DNA of 64,000 nt from Symbiodinium natans (lineage: Eukaryota > Sar > Dinophyceae > Suessiales > Symbiodiniaceae), in contig CAJNDS010002190.1 in assembly GCA_905221605.1 (NCBI GenBank), positions 1,237,288 to 1,301,287 on the forward strand. The letters are read 5' to 3'. The number at the start of each line of letters is the position of its first letter. The stretch's first letter is position 1. A program made the translations under genes and the position numbers. The notes under the pieces were generated by a model. That model searched no databases, had not been told where the DNA came from, and worked only from the letters and a program-made list of their open reading frames with translations. Below are positions 53,268 to 63,520 of the stretch, piece by piece.

Positions 53268-54497
53268 ATTAGAGAGCTGGGTCTCTAAACCCTAAACCCT
53301 GAACCCCCAACCCCAAACCAGTAGATCGTGAGCCACTCAGCTATAGCGTTCCCTAGCAGCAGCCCGGCTCATGTTGGCGCCAGGCACGGCCGATTGGCTT
53401 GGCACCAAAGTGTGCTGAGGCAAGGAGGGTTAATGTTAGGGTCCCATTAATGAACCCCCCCCCCCCCCCCCCCCAAATCTTGTTTTGGTCCCCGGGGTTT
53501 GGAGGGGTGGAAAAAAAGACGGGGTGCCAATAATGAATTCTGGGGGTCTGGGGGTCTGGGGGTCTGGGGGGGCGTCACTGCAATGGAACTCTTAAGCGAT
53601 TCTCAGTAAAATTTTCCATTCCAGGCCGGCAGAATTTTATAATTACCACCCTTTATTATTATCATCGCACACCCCAAAATAGACTTGTTTACATACATCG
53701 GCCCGAAAACCTCCCGTAATGGAAAGTAGTCTTCGGCTGGACCCCTCTGGCCCGGCGAATTTTAGTATTACCACCCCAATTAAAAATGGGATTCTAACAT
53801 TAAGGGTTTGGGGTTTAGGGCTTGGGGAGGCCACCATAAGAAATGGGATGTGGCAGCTTGGTGTGTTGGGCTTCGGGCGTATGGCCCTTTACACCCGAAG
53901 CTCGATTTTCTGGGGCAGGGTTCTGAGTAGCTTAGGTTTTCGGATCGTGTAGGGCTTCAGGGGTTGCAGGTTGTCAGGCGGTTGGGGTCTTTGTGTTTGT
54001 AGGGCGTTAGTCGCGAGGGTCCTTTCGCACGTTTATCGGCCTGGCTAAGGGCCCTTAGACCTAAACCCCAAACCCCAAATTCCCCAGAATGAGAATGTGT
54101 TTGCCGGGAAGTCTGCACCAGAGGTGGGGATTTGCGCCAATAAGAGATTTCCCAGAAATCAAAGCTCTGTAACCCTTCCCTTTGTTACAAGCAAAGCCTT
54201 CAGCAACCCCCTGTCTATCCGGTTGGTGTGACCTATCAGATGGAGCACAACGCCCATCATAGTCATCACAGGGTGGAGTGGATTGGAGGGTCGGAGGTTA
54301 GGGTGTTTAAGGTTTAGGTATACTCGAAGCCTCAACCCTTGTGGACCCTTCAGCGCGAACACCTTTAAAAAAGCAAAGTCCTTTGGACCTTAGCGTAAAC
54401 TTCCGCCGGCAACTGACGCATCACGTGACGTCGTCTTGTTCTCCGCCCTGCTCGGCTGAGGGTCGACGAACAGTGTTTCGCGCAGTTTGGGACTTGT

Positions 54498-54626
54498 AAC
54501 TTGGGATAAACCCCCTTATACTACCAGTCCTTAGTAGGGACGAGAGTATGGGGGGGGGGACTTGAATCCCCATTAAGCTGTCTTAAACTGCTAGCATAAG
54601 TGGGCAAATCCCAACAAAAGTAACCA
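54498..54626. mobile_element. family 8 foldback
   Basis: TTGGGATAAACCCCCTTATA at the left and GCATAAGTGGGCAAATCCCAA at the right, with CAGTCCTTAGTAGGGAC inside. Confidence 0.7.
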
Positions 54627-54681
54627 ATGCCACTTCGAAGCTGGTTGGCCGCCCTAAACCAGCCTAAATTAGCCTATGCCT

Positions 54682-54800
54682 TGGTAGCCCAGTGGTACCC
54701 TTTTCCCCTTTTTGGTGCAAGGTAGCTGCAAGGTTTTCTAATGAAATAGCAGCCCAAAACACACGGTGCCCTTGTTAAACTATGGAAACTGGGCTACCAG
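54682..54800. mobile_element. foldback element family 2, copy f
   Basis: The cleanest ends: TGGTAGCCCAGTGGTACC at the left and AACTGGGCTACCA at the right. Confidence 0.85.
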
Positions 54801-55350
54801 GATGTAGACCAAATCCATGGCACCCCAGTGGCTCCATCCTAGCAAGCAACGGCGGTCGCCAGGGGGCAGTTCCTGACGACCTGCTGTGGCGTGTCTGGGC
54901 TTACCGAAATGTTCAGCTCTCTCGGGTCCTTTGAGGGCTTGTAAGCCTACATGGCAGTAGCCATATTCTTACCCTTACCCAAACTGTGTAGGCCACAGAT
55001 GGTTCCAGCATTTCAGTTCGCCCGGTCTTTGACTGGCACCTTCAAAAAAACTCAGTTGCAGGAGACTTTTGCGACCTAACTTTTGAATACTTCCAACCCA
55101 ACTTAGCATCTTGTTATCTCTACATATGGCACCCTAAAGCCCCTAAACCCTATTTCTACGCCCAGCTAGCCTGCATGGGCTATCATACCCTGCAAGCCCT
55201 TAGAAAGGCCCTTCATAGGGTTGGTTTAGGGTCTAGGGTTTAGGGTTAGGGTTTCGGGTTTAGGGCTTTGGGGTTTAGGGTATAGGGGCTAGGGTTTAGG
55301 GTTTAGGGTTTCGGGTTCAGGGTTAGGGGGATTATAAAGCCTAAGTAGCC

Positions 55351-55456
55351 AAAGGGTCCATGCACCTAAATATTGAACACTTGGGCCTGGAAGAACTTCC
55401 TCTGTAGGGACTTTGGGGCCCCAAGTACGTAATCATGAGGTACATGGACCCTTAGG
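55351..55456. mobile_element. family 4 foldback
   Basis: AAGGGTCCATGCACCTAAAT at the left and GAGGTACATGGACCCTTAGG at the right; internal ACTTGGGCC / GGCCCCAAGT pairing. Confidence 0.83.
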
Positions 55457-55543
55457 GTAACCCTAAACCCTAAACCCTAAACCCTAAACCCTAAACCCTA
55501 AACCCTAAACCCTAAACCCTAAACCTAAACCCTAAACCCTAAG
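55456..55543 (-). repeat. CCCTAAA array next to a foldback element
   Basis: Begins where the family 4 copy ends (CCCTTAGGG-TAACCCTAAA), about 40 bp before an exon-like segment. Confidence 0.95.
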
Positions 55544-55582
55544 AATAGCCCATGCTGAAGGGAGGGGAACCCCGATTCCGAG

Positions 55583-55667
55583 GGGTGGAGCGGTTCTTGA
55601 CCGCTTCGGATCGCGCGCTCATCGCGCGCGTGGTGCAAGACGCGGGCACGGCTGAAGGCGCCGAGCA
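55583..55667 (+). CDS. exon-like segment, unrecognised
   Basis: After acceptor TCCGAG reads VERFLTASDRALIARVVQ and on through DAGTAEGAE; GC donor option GAGCA|GCGG directly before a TTTAGGG array. Strongly protein-like, family unknown. Confidence 0.45.
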
Positions 55668-55889
55668 GCGGTTTAGGGTTTAGGGTTAGGGTTCAGGGTT
55701 TAAGGTTTAAGGTTTGGATCTCTTGAAGAAGCATGGGCTGCAAGCTCCTTTAGCTTGTGTCCTTAAGGTAGTGGTTGATCTACCTGTTGGGTGTTGAGGC
55801 GATATCATTAATACACTGGTCTGACACCAAATCACGCTCTCATCATCATCATCATCCTCGTCATCATCATCATCAGCAGCAGCAGCATT

Positions 55890-55922
<33 letters not shown>

Positions 55923-56245
55923 CGCCGCAGCAGCCAAATACACAGCCAGCACCCGCAGCAACGTACGACAATGATTAAGCTGCCCGCGCACACGCGGGGC
56001 AAGAACCAAAACGCGCGGCATGGCACACTCACATGCACACTGGGTTTCAGGGTCCGATTCAGCTCAGCACGCATTTACGAAGCGCACGAAGATGCCCCCG
56101 CCTATGCCGAAGGCGACGTTTTCGCACAGCTCGTCGAGGTCCGTCTGCTCAAATACTTTACTAAGAAGTACATGGTTTAGGGGGCTTCAGTTCGAGGAAT
56201 CTATAGGCTCAGTGTGTAATGTTGCACTGGCTTTAAGAAGTAGGG

Positions 56246-56280
<35 letters not shown>

Positions 56281-56708
56281 CAAATCTGGGACCCTCCAGA
56301 AAGGAGGGGAGGCAGAAGGCTTGAAGCTGTCAAGCCTCGAGGGCTGAAGCCATGGCCCTTAATCCCTGAAGCCTTTTAGGACCTTAAGGCCCTTTAAGGC
56401 CTGGAATGTAAAGAATTCCCTTGTAGCGAGTGCCCAAACAAACCTACTAAAGCGAATCGGGCTGGCCCGTGGGTTACCTCTCACGAAAATTGGCTGGGGC
56501 CTCATTTCGTAATGAAATCCAAACCCTAAACCCTAAACCCTAAACTGAGGGGCTGGGCTTCCTAGATTCGCCAGGTTCGGGATCGAAGATTTCATGGCCC
56601 AAGAGGCCTTTAAACCTTAAAACCTTTTTAGGGTTTAGGGTTTAGGGTTTAGGGTTTAGGGTTTAGAGGTACTTGGGGTATTTAGGGAGGCAAACTGCAT
56701 CCTCGCCT

Positions 56709-56801
56709 CTCGTTACAGGTACCTTGTCGCAGGATTATGGGCAGGGTGTAGGGCTTAGGTACCCTGTGGCAGGATTATGGGCAGGGTGTAGGGCTTATAG
56801 G
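56709..56801 (+). repeat. two tandem ~47-bp units
   Basis: AGGTACCTTGTCGCAGGATT / AGGTACCCTGTGGCAGGATT, each followed by ATGGGCAGGGTGTAGGGCTTA. Confidence 0.85.
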
Positions 56802-57092
56802 GTTCGTGGGATATTTTAAATCCTGAGCCCTGATAATTTGGGTAGTAGCTAGAAGCAGACCCGGCTTAAGTCCTGTGGTGTATCTTGTGTACACTCGTCG
56901 GGTAGTTCGCCTACCTGAAGCAACCGCTTACCTCTAAACGAAACAGTAAGCAATGAAATAAGGTTTCCTGTTTACAAACTAGGTAATATACGCACACTTT
57001 ATTCCCACGAAACCTCTTCCAAATACCTTGAAAGCCTATATCCTTAAGCCCTAGACCTGAAGCCCAACCCTGAACCCTATAAACCCTGAGCC

Positions 57093-57220
57093 CTACAAGA
57101 AGGGGCTCCCTTACTATACTAACTCTAGTTAAGGGGGGTTTAGTACCCAAGTTGTAATACTCATAACCCAATGTAGGGCCCTTACAACCCTATTCACAAC
57201 TAGGGGGCCCCTACATGTAC
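57093..57220. mobile_element. family 6 foldback
   Basis: ACAAGAAGGGGCTCCCTTAC and CTAGGGGGCCCCTACATGTA ends; internal ATACTAACTCTAGTTAAGG as in the 50471 copy. Confidence 0.82.
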
Positions 57221-57221
57221 C

Positions 57222-57345
57222 CCTAAACCCTAAACCCTAACCCCTAAACCCTAAACCCTAAACCCTAAACCCTAAACCCTAGACCCTAGACCCTAGACCC
57301 TAAACCCTAAACCCTAAAGACTCTAAACCCTCAGCCCTAACCCTA
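57222..57345 (-). repeat. CCCTAAA / CCCTAGA array
   Basis: Begins directly at the end of the family 6 copy; includes three CCCTAGA variant units. Confidence 0.93.
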
Positions 57346-57373
57346 AGGTAGCACTGCGGTTTTTTTCGGCCAG

Positions 57374-57409
57374 GGCCTGCGCAGCATGGACAGCTGCGAG
57401 CTGGGAGAG
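57374..57409 (+). CDS. exon-like segment, unrecognised
   Basis: Acceptor GGCCAG, twelve codons GLRSMDSCELGE, donor GAG|GCTGGA (GC). Short, but with the hemA-like splice signature. Confidence 0.35.
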
Positions 57410-57431
57410 GCTGGAAGCTTAGGGCTTTTTT

Positions 57432-57552
57432 GTTTAGGGTTTAGGGTTTAGGGTTTAGGGTTTAGGGTTTAGGGTTTAGGGTTTAGGGTTTAGGGTTTAG
57501 GGTTTAGGGTTTAGGGTTTAGGGTTTAGGGTTTAGGGTTTAGGGTTTAGGGC
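57432..57552 (+). repeat. long TTTAGGG array (~17 units)
   Basis: Perfect units, starting about 22 bp after the exon-like segment ending 57409; another array lies at 57726-57785. Confidence 0.96.
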
Positions 57553-57895
57553 GTTAATGGGCTTGAATGGGCTTGAATGGGCTGAAGAGCCACCTTGAAC
57601 CGAACTAAGCCCTACGAAGTCATGCGCAAGCTGTGTACTACACTCTGCTTAACCATACAAAACCCTTTTCCGGACCCTCAATCCCCAACTCAAGCCCGGC
57701 GTGCTGCGAGTCGGGGATTCTCGGCAGGGTTTAGGGTTTTGGGTTTAGGGTTTAGGGGTTTAGGGTTTAGGGTTTAGGGTTTAGGGGGGGGGGGGGGGGG
57801 GGCTACACTCGGGGAATGTCTCAAGCCTGCCCGGAAACAGAGGCATGCGCAGCATTTTCCTGGCACGCGCACACAGACACACATACCAGGCACAC

Positions 57896-57898
57896 CAG

Positions 57899-57929
<31 letters not shown>

Positions 57930-57955
57930 GAGAGACAGAGACACACACAGAGCCT
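57896..57955. repeat. CA microsatellite
   Basis: ACACACAC run followed by AGACAGAG-type repeats. Confidence 0.93.
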
Positions 57956-58164
57956 GAGAAAGAGGCGCCCTAACTCGCAAGATAAACCACGTTTGCCATG
58001 CTTTCCAGCTCCGACGGCGACGCTAACACGAGCTCGGTAGTACATAGCACACCAATCCAGGTTCTCTCTGCTGGGTTGAGAGGTTTTGGGGTTTAGGGTT
58101 TTGGGTTTAGGGTTCATGGGTTTAGGGTTTAGGGTTTAGGGTTCAGGGATATGGGCGCACCAAT

Positions 58165-58233
58165 CTCCAGGTTCTCTCTGCATCGCGCTTCGTGCCGCAC
58201 CCACTGAATGCGCTCGGACTCCACTTGCGCCTC
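58165..58233 (-). CDS. minus-strand exon-like segment, helical
   Basis: Minus strand, acceptor GCGGAAG, then EAQVESERIQWVRHEARCR plus ENLE: 23 codons, charged and coiled-coil-like. The 3' border is unclear; a GC donor after RHE is possible. A related fragment recurs near 58050-58080. Confidence 0.35.
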
Positions 58234-58272
58234 CTTCCGCACGAGAGTTGGTCCTTTTCTCGGTTTGAATGT

Positions 58273-58383
58273 CAGGGTTTACGAAAAAATAAGGGGACCC
58301 CTTACTGCAAACCCCCCCAAAAGTAGGATTCCCTTATAAGAAGGACCCCAATCAGGTACCCCTAACATCGGAAACCCCCATGG
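58273..58383. mobile_element. family 5 foldback
   Basis: CAGGGTTTACGAAAAAATAA at the left, ACATCGGAAACCCCCATGG at the right, family core AGTAGGATTCCCTTATAAGA. Confidence 0.8.
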
Positions 58384-58846
58384 ACCCTGGTTAAGCTGAA
58401 TTGGCCCTACCTTCATGAGGGGTTGTTCGAAAAGACGGGCCCCGGCTTAGGGTGTAGGGTGTAAGGTTTAAGGTTTAGAGCTTAGGGTCTTGTAAAGCAG
58501 TATGTCTCTTTGCCAAAAGACCCACGAGAACAGCACCCCACAAGCCCCTACACCCCAAAACACTCTGCACCCCAAACCCTACGTTTTACAAGGGCCAGGT
58601 ACCAACAGGTCACCGCCTGGAACTAAGCCATTAAAGTTCAAACCTACAAACCCAGGATCCCTGTTCTGAGCCCTATCTGAACCCTCCATACCCCCGAGAT
58701 TGGTCCATGTGCTTAAACTGCAAACATACGTACATGAATCTGTGATTATCTACAGGCCTTGCGGCACGGGCCGGCCTGGCCGTCTGAAAGCTGAAACTCA
58801 GGTTTGGGTTTAGGGGTTTAGGGGGCGCAGGGAGTCGGGGCGTAAT

Positions 58847-59400
58847 CAAGAAGAAAGGGAAAAAGAAAAAATAAGAAGAAGAGAAATAAGAAGAATAAAA
58901 GAAGAAGAAAAAGAAGAATAAAAGAAATAATAAGAAAATAAGAAGAAGAGAAAGAAGAAGAAACAGAATAATAATAAAAGACAGAAGAAGAACCAGAAGA
59001 ATAAGAAAAGAAAAGACAGAAGAAACAACATAAAAAATAAAAAGAATAAAAAAAACAGAATAATAACAAGAATAAAGGGTAAAGGAAGAAAGAGAAGAAG
59101 ATAAATAAGAAGAGTAAGACAAATAAGAAACATAAGAAGAAGAAATGAAAGAATAATGAAAGAAGAAGAAAAGAAAGAAGAACAGGAATAATATGAAATA
59201 AAGAAGAAGAAGAAGCAGAAGAAGAATAAAAGAAAGAAGAAGGAAAAGAAGAAGAACAAAAGAAAAGAAATAATAATAACAAGACGAAAGGGAAAAGGAA
59301 GAAACATAATAAGAAGAAGAAGAAGGGAAAGAATAATAACAAAAAGAAGGAAAACAAGAAGACAAGGAATAAAAAGAAAAAGAATAAGAACAAACAATGA
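58847..59400 (+). repeat. ~550-bp polypurine (GAA-rich) tract
   Basis: Almost only A and G on the plus strand, in irregular AAGAAGAA units with rare C or T. The long Ser/Phe/Tyr/Leu-rich minus ORFs are shadows of it. Confidence 0.95.
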
Positions 59401-59460
59401 ACAGGAAGCAGAAGAGAAGAAAGAACAGGAAGCGACAGCCGAAACCCTACAAAGAATCCT

Positions 59461-59472
59461 CTGCGTGCGCGT

Positions 59473-59516
<44 letters not shown>

Positions 59517-59523
59517 CGGGCGC

Positions 59524-59560
<37 letters not shown>

Positions 59561-59608
59561 TGCGCGGCGCGGGCGCGGGCGCGGGCGCGGGCGCGCGCGC
59601 GGGCGCAG
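59461..59608 (+). repeat. GGGCGC array (~24 units)
   Basis: Six-base GGGCGC units with occasional GGCGC variants. Both strands are open (Ala/Gly/Arg/Pro), an artefact of composition. Confidence 0.95.
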
Positions 59609-59609
59609 C

Positions 59610-60480
59610 AGCATCACTGGCACCAGCGGCTTGGGGGTGGGGGCCGAAAGTCGCGAAACACGCCCAAAAACACGACGAAACCAAGGTTTTCTCGAGAAAA
59701 ACATGCTTTCTCCGAGGTTTGGCGCTGCGTGCATACACGGCAGCCATAACGAGGAGTTTTTGAACACCCCCCCAAGCGAGCATCATGAGCATCAGCGAGG
59801 CCCTCATGAGCATCAGCCGAGGCTCCGGAGCTGGGACCCGAGGGCCGTGGAGAAATGAAGGGCTCATGATGCGCACCCGTGGGTGCGTCTCGCGGGCGTC
59901 GGCTGACGCCCCCGAGGCCTTGGGTGTCAATGATGCTCACCGTGGAGGCGCGGCAGTGCCCCGAAAGGAGGTGTGTGTCGAAACACACGAAAAACACGGT
60001 ATTTACGGTGTTTTCTGGCTTTATTGCGGTGCCCGGGCCCTCCTGTGGCCCCGGGGGCAGGTCGCTGATGCTCATGATGCTGGCGCCTGTTGGGGGGGGG
60101 GGGGGGGGTACCCCCCAAAACTTGAGGCATATAAGGTCTTTTTTCGCATGTTCGCCCAACGTTAAAAAGCAGAGTCGATGATGCGCGCCGGGTCACGCAT
60201 CATGAGCCCTCCAGGGCGTTTGGCGGCCCTCCAAAAACGCAAAAACATGGTATTTACGATGTTTTCGGCACTTCCACGCATTCGCGTTTGGGACCCCGCT
60301 CGGAGCCCCGGGGCTCCCCCCGGAGCCTCATGCAAGGAGACATGCCATTTTCAGGGCGGGTCGGCGGCACAGGCCGCGCCCGCATAAAGGCAAGCCTTTG
60401 GGCTAGCCGTGCTCCGCACTGGACCATGACGGCCAGGGCCGGATTTAATGGCTACCGCCAATGCCGCCGACCCCGACAGG
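59610..60480. repeat. GC-rich block with dispersed internal repeats
   Basis: Palindrome-like ATGAGCATCA / TGATGCTCAT motifs near 59784, 59808, 59930, 60070 and 60190, and two copies of AAACAYGGTATTTACGRTGTTTTC (about 59992 and 60244). No telomere-type units. Probably a repeat-derived element; none of its ORFs is convincing. Confidence 0.6.
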
Positions 60481-60632
60481 AGGCCATAGGGTTTAGGGCG
60501 TAGGGCTTGGATTAGGCCCGCAACTCCCTAAGCCCTATAAACCCTAAACCCGCAACCCTACACCGCCGTGGCGGCGGAGATGATGGCGGAAGCGCCGGGC
60601 CGCCCAGTCAGGGTTTAGGTTTAAGTTTCGAG

Positions 60633-60696
60633 CACACAGCACACACACACACAGACACACATATATACACACATACATAGACACACACACACACAC

Positions 60697-60735
<39 letters not shown>
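60633..60735. repeat. CA then TA microsatellites
   Basis: ACACACAC with ATATATACAC interruptions, then a 34-bp TA run and GAGAGAG. A G-rich low-complexity region follows to about 61020. Confidence 0.93.
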
Positions 60736-60744
<9 letters not shown>

Positions 60745-61171
60745 CGGGCGATCGTGGGGTTAACAGCAAGGAAGCAGCGGCAGCGGGGCAGTGGGGGGGG
60801 GGGTCGGGCAGGCGCCAAGTGAGGGCAAGTGTGTGGGCAGCGGGGAGGGCGGGGGCCGGGGAGGGCGGGCAGCGAGGGGCGGGGGGGGGGTGCACTGAGC
60901 CCTTCAAACACTCTCCATTGCCAAGGCAGCGGAAGGGGGTGGGGGGGGGGAGCCCAAAACACTCCATTACGAGCAGCGGTGGTGCGGGGGGGGGGGGGGG
61001 GGTGCACTCCATTACCGGCCTTGGGGTACCCCAAACGGTATTGGGCCCATCATCGTGGGTGCTACCGACGTCCTGGCTGCAGGAGGCGGGCAAGCGACCT
61101 GGGTCGACTTTCGCCAGGGTGGACGGGCTTAAGCGCCGATTCTCCTCTGTAGGGGGGGCGGCCTCGGCCCT

Positions 61172-61300
61172 GAGTTTAGGGTTTAGGGTTTAGGATTTAG
61201 GGTTTAGGGTTTAGGGTTCGCCAGTGAAGTTGGCGCCTAGAGAATTTAGGGTTTAGGGTTTAGGGTTTAGGGTTTAGGTTTAGCGTTTAGGGTTTAGGGA
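61172..61300 (+). repeat. last telomere-type arrays of the window
   Basis: TTTAGGG units at 61172-61220 and 61247-61300. No array is seen beyond this point. Confidence 0.94.
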
Positions 61301-61546
61301 GAAAATCTTTTGTTGCTCCTGGCCCCAGCAAAGGGTTTCCCTAAACCCTTCATGAACCGATCGCAATTTTGTGATTGCTTATATAAATGCAGGTTCTGGT
61401 TCTGCAGTGAACTGCTGTCGCTTTCTCCCACCATCCCTGCGCAATGGCTCCTTCCTGTGAGTCGATTCCCGTCATCGTCGTGTCAAAGGAGTGTTGATGG
61501 TGTCATGCTGTGGAGCAGCACTTAGATATCTGTTAAAAACTGCAAG

Positions 61547-61591
61547 GACCGTGCTACTCTGGATGAGTTCACATCCGGACGCCTTCTTCAG
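61547..61591 (+). CDS. exon of unrecognised gene (cluster 61.5-64 kb)
   Basis: After acceptor TGCAAG reads DRATLDEFTSGRLLQ; the frame stays open to 61643. First of a run of plus-strand exon-like segments whose introns carry no telomere-type arrays. A GA donor (CAG|GACGAC) or a later GT is possible. Confidence 0.4.
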
Positions 61592-61699
61592 GACGACTTG
61601 AATTGGTCAATTAACGTGTGTGGATTATCCGATTATCCGTGATAGCTTTTCCGGCGAGTCTGTCTTGATTCAAGGTGTAGCTCGGTTGTCGACTGGCAG

Positions 61700-61747
61700 G
61701 AGTTTTTCCCGCAGAACATCAAGTATGTGGTGGTGCCGAAGTCCCAG
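61700..61747 (+). CDS. exon of unrecognised gene
   Basis: Acceptor TGGCAG, reads EFFPQNIKYVVVPKSQ, donor CAG|GTGCAT. Very protein-like and phase 0 at both ends. Confidence 0.5.
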
Positions 61748-61886
61748 GTGCATGATCGAATCTTTGTTTTCTCTGAAACTGCTCACTAGCTTGTCGCACA
61801 GCAATCTGGTCAAACAAAGTGAAATAATTATTGAACATTTTTGGGCTTTATGAAGATTATTTTGCTTGAACATGTGGTGTCTAAAG

Positions 61887-62012
61887 GTGAAGGTCTACAA
61901 ACGCTTCCTCGACAAGGCCGAGCTCGACTATTGTGTCGTTGCGGAGCCTACGCCTGGGCTGGCTGCTGCCGATGCCTACATCGGCCCGGAGGACTTAAGT
62001 CTTAAGCATTAA
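61887..62012 (+). CDS. exon of unrecognised gene, possibly terminal
   Basis: After acceptor TAAAG reads VKVYKRFLDKAELDYCVVAE then PTPGLAAADAYIGPED and reaches TAA at 62010-62012. Phase 0 with the exon ending 61747. If GPE is followed by a GA donor, the gene continues into the next segments; otherwise this is its C-terminus. Family not recognised. Confidence 0.5.
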   Translation: MKVYKRFLDKAELDYCVVAEPTPGLAAADAYIGPEDLSLKH

Positions 62013-62186
62013 ATGTAAGGATGAGTTATGAGTGACGGCAGCATATGGCCGTGAAGCAGTAGGTTTTATGATAGATCGACTTTATATGTTTGGAAAATGC
62101 ACTGAAATAAGCAAGCCTACTGGAAATCTTTCCGGTTGTCGATTGGACAGCATGAGGACTTTGAAGATTTGGGCAGCAAACATGAG

Positions 62187-62240
62187 TGTCCCTTCATCAT
62201 CAAAGCTGTTGATGACATTGTGGCTGTGAACCGCGCCTTT
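62187..62240 (+). CDS. exon-like segment, unrecognised
   Basis: After acceptor CATGAG reads CPFIIKAVDDIVAVNRAF, donor TTT|GTAGGC. Phase 0. Confidence 0.42.
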
Positions 62241-62287
62241 GTAGGCTGGCTCGTGATGTGGCTTACTTAGTGTTTGTTTATTGCGAG

Positions 62288-62332
62288 GCGTTGTCATGGC
62301 CCCTTGTGTGGAACTTGTTTGGCAAGTGCGAA
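62288..62332 (+). CDS. exon-like segment, unrecognised
   Basis: After acceptor TGCGAG reads ALSWPLVWNLFGKCE, donor GAA|GCCTGG (GC). A second open frame overlaps, so the frame choice is uncertain. Confidence 0.32.
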
Positions 62333-62778
62333 GCCTGGTGACAAAAGCTATGCCAGATGTACCCCAAACGATCTACGTCGTGCCATTGAGGTCAGTTCAC
62401 TTTGGGGCTGTACTTGTTGCAGTTGAGTTCCATTCAACTCACACCAGCAATAAGAACGTGTCATTTGTGATACGAGGTCATGGTGGAGGGGCTATTCACG
62501 TATGGGGGTCATCTGGCTGGCTTCGTCAGCAGCAATCCCCTTAACTGCCGTCCGGAAGATGCAACTTGGTAGCGTGAATGTTCGGTCGCAAAGATATCTG
62601 AGTTTTTGGTCTTCCTCGACTTGCTGCAAAACCGACGTTTGCTGGTCCTTGAAATTTCCCTTTAGCCAGGCTTTCAAAACAAGCCTGGTGACTATCATGG
62701 ATTCACTTCAGGTGCGGCGTCATAGGAAGGATCTCTTCAGCAACTTCTGTGAAACCTTGCTAACTTGCTTTCCTCCAG

Positions 62779-62814
62779 GTGCGTCGGCGGACTAGAGAGT
62801 TGGCCTATCCCGAG
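62779..62814 (+). CDS. exon-like segment, unrecognised
   Basis: Acceptor CTCCAG, reads VRRRTRELAYPE, donor GAG|GTACTC. A GT microsatellite (62853-62930) follows in the intron. Confidence 0.35.
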
Positions 62815-62852
62815 GTACTCGCTTGCAAAAGCGAACCTCATCTGCAGCTTGC

Positions 62853-62930
62853 GTGTGTGTGTGTGTGTGTGTGTGTGGGTGTGTGGGTGTGTGTGTGTGT
62901 GTGGGTGTGTGTGTGTGTGTGCGCGCGTTG
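62853..62930. repeat. GT microsatellite
   Basis: GTGTGTGT with GGGTGT interruptions, in a putative intron; another at 63671-63712. Confidence 0.93.
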
Positions 62931-63129
62931 TGTCTCTAGCTGTGGTGCGCTAGTTGTTGTTCGATTTGGAGGATTGGATCCTGACCAGCTTGGCCTTCGC
63001 ATCGGCTGGGTTCACCATTCGGCATCTCGGCAATCACACAACTGCATAAAATTGTTGCGTGTAGTCTGGTATGGTAGCGCTGCTTCTCGGAACATGTCTG
63101 CTTTCGAGCTAACCTGGTGTTTGCAGCAG

Positions 63130-63211
63130 GTGTGAGTACATTGCTGTGGCGGCCCGGCACTATGGCCCGGGTGGTCACGGCGATGATGAGAGGAAGCGGC
63201 TGGCCAAAGAG
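63130..63211 (+). CDS. exon of unrecognised gene
   Basis: After acceptor GCAGCAG reads CEYIAVAARHYGPGG then HGDDERKRLAKE; donor GAG|GCTAAA is GC. Otherwise open to a TAA at 63294-63296. Confidence 0.45.
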
Positions 63212-63520
63212 GCTAAAGCCAACCGCGTGTTGGTAGATTGTTGGGGCGTCTCCTCAATCAAGGACAGGAATATGGGATTGAGTGATGCTATGTAATATAA
63301 TATATGGGCTTAGAGTTTATGTCAACATATGTTTTTTGTGATTGCTCCAGCAGGAGACGAATGGTCGCACTTCGATCAATTGGGAAAGGATCCCAGGCCG
63401 TATTTTGTACCACAGCTCCGGAAAGTTTATGCCCAGCGACCGAGTTCAGGCTCGGAGAAACTCGTTCGTACTCTTTGTTGCATCCATGATGGGACAAGCC
63501 AGCTGTGATTCGCTTGTCAG

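Noticed and set aside
56020-56379. 119-codon ORF
   Set aside because: Crosses a poly-C run (Pro stretch) and has no domain; the part before the run may be chance.
58673-59930. Long minus-strand ORFs (183-370 codons)
   Set aside because: They are the complement of the polypurine tract and the GGGCGC array; composition alone keeps all frames open.
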